Origin: JBLNDJ01 sp050261515
GTDB taxonomy: Bacteria > Acidobacteriota > Terriglobia > Bryobacterales > Bryobacteraceae
Reading direction: 5' to 3'
Length of the DNA: 64,000 nucleotides
Assembly (NCBI GenBank): GCA_050261515.1
Contig: JBLNDJ010000032.1
Span: forward strand, 28,515 to 92,514
In this document: piece after piece, positions 61,322-64,000 of the stretch
Layout: every line of letters begins with the position of its first letter
Numbering within the stretch: position 1 is the stretch's first letter
The notes under the pieces: model-generated
Told to the model about the DNA's origin: nothing
The model's input: only the letters and a program-made list of their open reading frames with translations
Databases searched by the model: none
Program-made: the position numbers and the translations under genes

Positions 61322-61814
61322 TCTCGATCTGTTTCTCGCTCGCGCGATCGTTCGCGAGCTTCGTATACAGGCCGACGTCTTTCTTGAGCCGGCTCGCCTC
61401 GCCGGCGAGGTTGGCGACGTCGGACTGATATGGCGGCTGCCAGAACCGGCCCTGGTATTCGTTCAGGAACCGGACGGCGGCGCTGGTGTTGCCCGCCATC
61501 TTCTTCAGGAGCGGAAGCGCCTCGTCGCACGCCTGCCGTTCCTCGGGCGTCTCAGACGCGCGCATCTGCTCGAGCCGCGCTAGCGTCTGCCCCATGCCGT
61601 TGATATCGGCCTTGAGGCTGTTGAGGGTATCGGCATCAGCCTCCCAGCTCAGATAGTTCGAACGGGCCTCGGCCTGCAACTGCACCGCGTCCGACGAAGC
61701 CTCCAGGCTTTCACGCTGCAACTGGTTCAACAGATTGAGTGGTGTCTGCGCGAAGGCCGGCACTGCGGCCATTCCCGCGGCTAAAACGATTTCCAGTGGA
61801 ACACGGGTCTTCAT
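61293..61814 (-). CDS. Exported helical protein, uncharacterised
   Basis: 173 residues from ATG 61814, with GGAGG upstream. Signal peptide (LEIVLAAGMAAVPAFAQ), then almost wholly helical, rich in Ala, Leu, Glu and Gln, as in periplasmic coiled coils. The only Cys lies mid-protein. No family recognised. Overlaps the preceding gene tail to tail by 29 bp. Confidence 0.72.
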   Translation of the reverse strand: MKTRVPLEIVLAAGMAAVPAFAQTPLNLLNQLQRESLEASSDAVQLQAEARSNYLSWEADADTLNSLKADINGMGQTLARLEQMRASETPEERQACDEALPLLKKMAGNTSAAVRFLNEYQGRFWQPPYQSDVANLAGEASRLKKDVGLYTKLANDRASEKQIETTLGSEAGS

Positions 61815-61923
61815 CTGTTCTTTCCTCCCGATGGTGAGACGGATCATGAAGGCCCGCTCATGTAAAAGTACGTAACGCGTCCCGGTTGCGGGGAATGTGC
61901 GGATTTGCGAGGATTATGCCCGA

Positions 61924-62229
61924 ATGCTCATTGTCCATGTACACGCGCACGTCAAGCCGGAGTTCGTCGAAGCTTTCCGGCTGGCGACGGCGGAAAACGC
62001 CCGCAACAGCGTGAAGGAGCCCGGCATCGCGCGTTTCGACGTTCTCGAGCAGAGCGGCGAGCCGGGCCGGTTCGTCCTGGTTGAGGTCTACCGCACCCCG
62101 GAAGCGCAGGCGCAGCACAAAGAGACGCGGCACTACGCCGCCTGGCGCGACGCCGTCGCCCCGATGATGGCGGAGCCGCGCACGAGCGTGAAATACTCGA
62201 ACGTGTATCCGCCGGAGGACGGCTGGTAG
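61924..62229 (+). CDS. Antibiotic biosynthesis monooxygenase (ABM) domain protein
   Basis: 101 residues, start ATG 61924. Ferredoxin-like ABM fold: MLIVHVHAHVKPEFVEAF, then GIARFDVLEQ, FVLVEVYRTPEAQAQH and ETRHYAAW. LsrG-like ABM proteins isomerise small carbonyl compounds. Directly abuts the alcohol dehydrogenase gene, suggesting they treat the same metabolite. Confidence 0.88.
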   Translation: MLIVHVHAHVKPEFVEAFRLATAENARNSVKEPGIARFDVLEQSGEPGRFVLVEVYRTPEAQAQHKETRHYAAWRDAVAPMMAEPRTSVKYSNVYPPEDGW

Positions 62230-63384
62230 ATGAGTTTCGAGTTCGCCACCGCTGGCAGGATCGTTTTCGGCGAGGGCAGCGTCCGCGGAGTCGCGCGCGA
62301 GGCCGCGCGGTTCGGGAAGCGCGTGCTGGTGGTCACGGGGCATTCGGAGCAGCGCGCCGCGCGGCTGCTCGAGGAGCTTACGGCCTCGGGCGCCGAAACG
62401 GCGGTCTTTCCCACGGCGGGAGAGCCGACCGTCGATCTGGTCAGGCAGGGGCACGGCATCGGATGGAACCATAAGGCCGACGTTGTCATCGGCTATGGCG
62501 GCGGGTCGGCGCTCGATGCGGGCAAGGCGATCGCGGCGCTGCTCGCCAACGGCGGCGACGTGCTCGATTATCTCGAAATCGTGGGCGACGGCAAGCCGCT
62601 GGTCCGCGCTTCGACGCCCTTCATCGCCGTCCCGACCACGGCGGGCACCGGTTCCGAGGTAACGCGAAACGCGGTGCTGTCCTCGCCCGAACAGCGGGTG
62701 AAAGCCAGTCTGCGCAGCCCCTACATGCTGCCCGCGCTGGCGGTGGTCGATCCGGAGCTGACCTACGACGTGCCTCCGGCGATCACGGCGGCCACGGGAC
62801 TGGATGCGCTCACGCAGCTCATAGAGCCCTACGTCTCGACGCGCGCGACGCCGATGACGGATCTGCTCGCCCTCGACGGCATGCGCCGCGTGGCGGGATC
62901 GCTGCTGCGCGCGTTCCGCAGCGGGCGCGACCGCGAGGCGCGGCGCGACATGTCGCTCGCGAGCCTGTTCGGCGGGATCGCGCTGGCCAACGCGGGACTG
63001 GGCGCGGTGCACGGCATCGCGTCGCCGCTGGGCGGAATGTTCCCGGCTCCGCACGGCGCGGTCTGTGCGGCGCTGCTGCCCCACGCGATGGCTGCCAACA
63101 TACGGGCGCTGCGCGCGCGCGATCCGAAAGGCGAAGGGCTCGTACGCTATGCCGCGGTCGCGGCCGCGCTGACCGGCAGCCCGGACGCCGCCGCCGAGGA
63201 CGGGGCTGCCTGGGTCGCCGAACTCTGCTCGAGCCTCCGCATTCTGCCGCTCAGGTCCTTCGGCGTTCAGGACACCGAGTTTCCCGCGCTCGTCGAGAAG
63301 GCCGGGAAGGCGAACAGCATGAAGGCGAACCCGATCGCGCTGACGGCGGGCGAGCTGACGGAAATTCTCAGCCGGGCGCTATGA
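62230..63384 (+). CDS. Iron-containing alcohol dehydrogenase family protein
   Basis: 384 residues. N-terminal NAD domain with VVIGYGGGSALDAGKAI and VPTTAGTGSEVTRNAV. Metal site: Asp in TGLDALTQLIEPY, His in GAVHGIASPLGG and His in APHGAVCAALL. The fourth ligand, normally His four residues after the Asp, is Gln. Starts immediately after the ABM stop and ends overlapping the next gene (ATGA). Substrate unknown. Confidence 0.9.
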   Translation: MSFEFATAGRIVFGEGSVRGVAREAARFGKRVLVVTGHSEQRAARLLEELTASGAETAVFPTAGEPTVDLVRQGHGIGWNHKADVVIGYGGGSALDAGKAIAALLANGGDVLDYLEIVGDGKPLVRASTPFIAVPTTAGTGSEVTRNAVLSSPEQRVKASLRSPYMLPALAVVDPELTYDVPPAITAATGLDALTQLIEPYVSTRATPMTDLLALDGMRRVAGSLLRAFRSGRDREARRDMSLASLFGGIALANAGLGAVHGIASPLGGMFPAPHGAVCAALLPHAMAANIRALRARDPKGEGLVRYAAVAAALTGSPDAAAEDGAAWVAELCSSLRILPLRSFGVQDTEFPALVEKAGKANSMKANPIALTAGELTEILSRAL

Positions 63385-63863
63385 TCCGGATCTTCGTCAC
63401 CGGCGGCACGTTCGACAAGGAATACAACGAGCTGGATGGGACGCTGTTCTTTCACGACACGCACGTGCCCGAAATGCTGCGCCTCGGCCGCTGCCTGCTC
63501 GGCGTCGAGCTGCGCACGCTCATGATGATCGACAGCCTCGACATGAGCGACCAGGACCGCCGCATCATCGCCGAACACTGCCGCGGCGCGCGCGAGTCGC
63601 GCATCGTCATCACGCACGGCACGGACACCATGGTCGAGACGGCGGCGCACCTGGCGCGCAACGTCGAGGGCAAAACCATCGTTCTCACGGGCGCGATGGT
63701 GCCCTACAAATTCGGCAGCTCGGACGGGCTGTTCAACCTGGGCAGCGCCCTCGCTTTCGTTCAGACGCTGCCCGCGGGCGTTTACATCGCCATGAACGGC
63801 CGCTGCTTCCGGTGGGACCGGGTGCGCAAAAATCGCGAGCGCGGCGTGTTTGAAGCGCTGTAA
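63381..63863 (+). CDS. One-domain L-asparaginase-like protein
   Basis: 160 residues, covering only the N-terminal half of type I/II asparaginases (about 330). Catalytic segments are present: IFVTGGTFDKEYNE and VITHGTDTMVETA. MIDSLDMSDQD and LTGAMVPYKFGSSDG also match. The C-terminal domain, which in normal enzymes helps close the site, is missing. Small forms of this kind exist as a subfamily; activity is unproven here. Overlaps the dehydrogenase stop. Confidence 0.87.
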   Translation: MIRIFVTGGTFDKEYNELDGTLFFHDTHVPEMLRLGRCLLGVELRTLMMIDSLDMSDQDRRIIAEHCRGARESRIVITHGTDTMVETAAHLARNVEGKTIVLTGAMVPYKFGSSDGLFNLGSALAFVQTLPAGVYIAMNGRCFRWDRVRKNRERGVFEAL

Positions 63864-63948
63864 CCAAAAAGGGGACAGCCCCCTGTACTGGATAATCAAA
63901 TTGAGACACGGGTAGAGGGGACACTTTTCATTGAATGGGAGGTGTCAG

Positions 63949-64000
63949 GTGCCAGGCGGGTGGTGGCTAAAGTATAGCCCGGAGTTCAAGGCTCAGGCGC
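63949..64000 (+). CDS. IS3-type transposase OrfA, 5' end only (cut by window)
   Basis: GTG 63949 with GGAGG upstream opens a frame reading WWLKYSPEFKAQA, the helix-turn-helix start of IS3/IS911-type OrfA proteins. The 85 bp before it (63864-63948) hold a GGGG/CCCC hairpin near 63873 and sequence of the kind found at IS ends. The rest of the element lies outside the window. Confidence 0.6.
   Translation, partial: MPGGWWLKYSPEFKAQA

Noticed and set aside
1..64000. tRNA, rRNA and CRISPR features
   Set aside because: No cloverleaf with a T-loop motif, no rRNA segment and no regularly spaced direct repeats were seen by eye; a tRNAscan or Infernal run would be decisive.

Overview
GC-rich window (roughly two-thirds G+C) with dense, often start/stop-overlapping genes on both strands. 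Gene content points to an Acidobacteriota genome of the Solibacter/Bryobacter type. The signs are an Oar-like TonB-dependent receptor with a carboxypeptidase-regulatory N-terminal domain, Tat-exported Gfo/Idh/MocA oxidoreductases, ThuA-like and FG-GAP proteins, a SWKEIA-type helix-turn-helix protein, many enzyme families carrying signal peptides, and a double-length ThyX. This placement is inferred from content, not from a marker-gene tree.

Layout. 1-14.3 kb: housekeeping genes for DNA repair, rRNA modification and translation start (recG, rsmD, Nudix, mutS2, infA, rsmI) mixed with secreted sugar-related proteins. This part also holds a ClpB-D2-like AAA+ ATPase fused to a response-regulator receiver domain, which meets tail to tail a membrane protein with a degenerate JAMM/MPN domain. 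14.3-28.7 kb: O-antigen ligase-like protein, a large TonB-receptor-like protein, VOC protein, divergent thyX/dut pair, nitrilase, ABC exporter, esterase, amidohydrolase and DedA protein. 28.8-37.6 kb: carbohydrate-oriented genes (heparinase II/III-like, short transketolase, MocA oxidoreductase, polysaccharide deacetylase, GH29 fucosidase) with a MntA/HepT toxin-antitoxin pair. 37.6-43.8 kb: tetR-tolC-hlyD-RND efflux operon with a perfect 14-bp palindrome in front of tetR. 44.2-45.8 kb: a complete IS1202/ISNCY-type insertion sequence with 16-bp target duplications. 45.8-51.7 kb: a membrane-tethered HTH protein, then the conserved rpmH-rnpA-yidD-yidC-jag-mnmE block; rnpA has no ATG/GTG/TTG start. 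51.7-57.5 kb: FG-GAP protein, Tat-exported glycosidase-like protein, ROK-like kinase and PIG-L deacetylase. 57.6-61.3 kb: a tightly overlapping set for envelope folding and redox (PpiC, HExxH protein, TlpA-like, DsbD-alpha-like, GT9, lipoprotein). 61.3-64 kb: ABM monooxygenase, iron alcohol dehydrogenase, one-domain asparaginase-like protein and the start of an IS3-type transposase.

Small palindromic elements recur between genes: a family with a GTGGGG...CCCCAC frame holding tandem hairpins (76-120, 55177-55220, 57525-57588, fragment at 28756-28771) and a separate 29-bp inverted repeat at 51721-51794. No tRNA, rRNA or CRISPR array was recognised. Every gap between genes is shorter than 300 bp; the largest are 9253-9438, 32593-32798 and 51518-51720. 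Most long open frames opposite real genes are GC-driven shadows and are left out.
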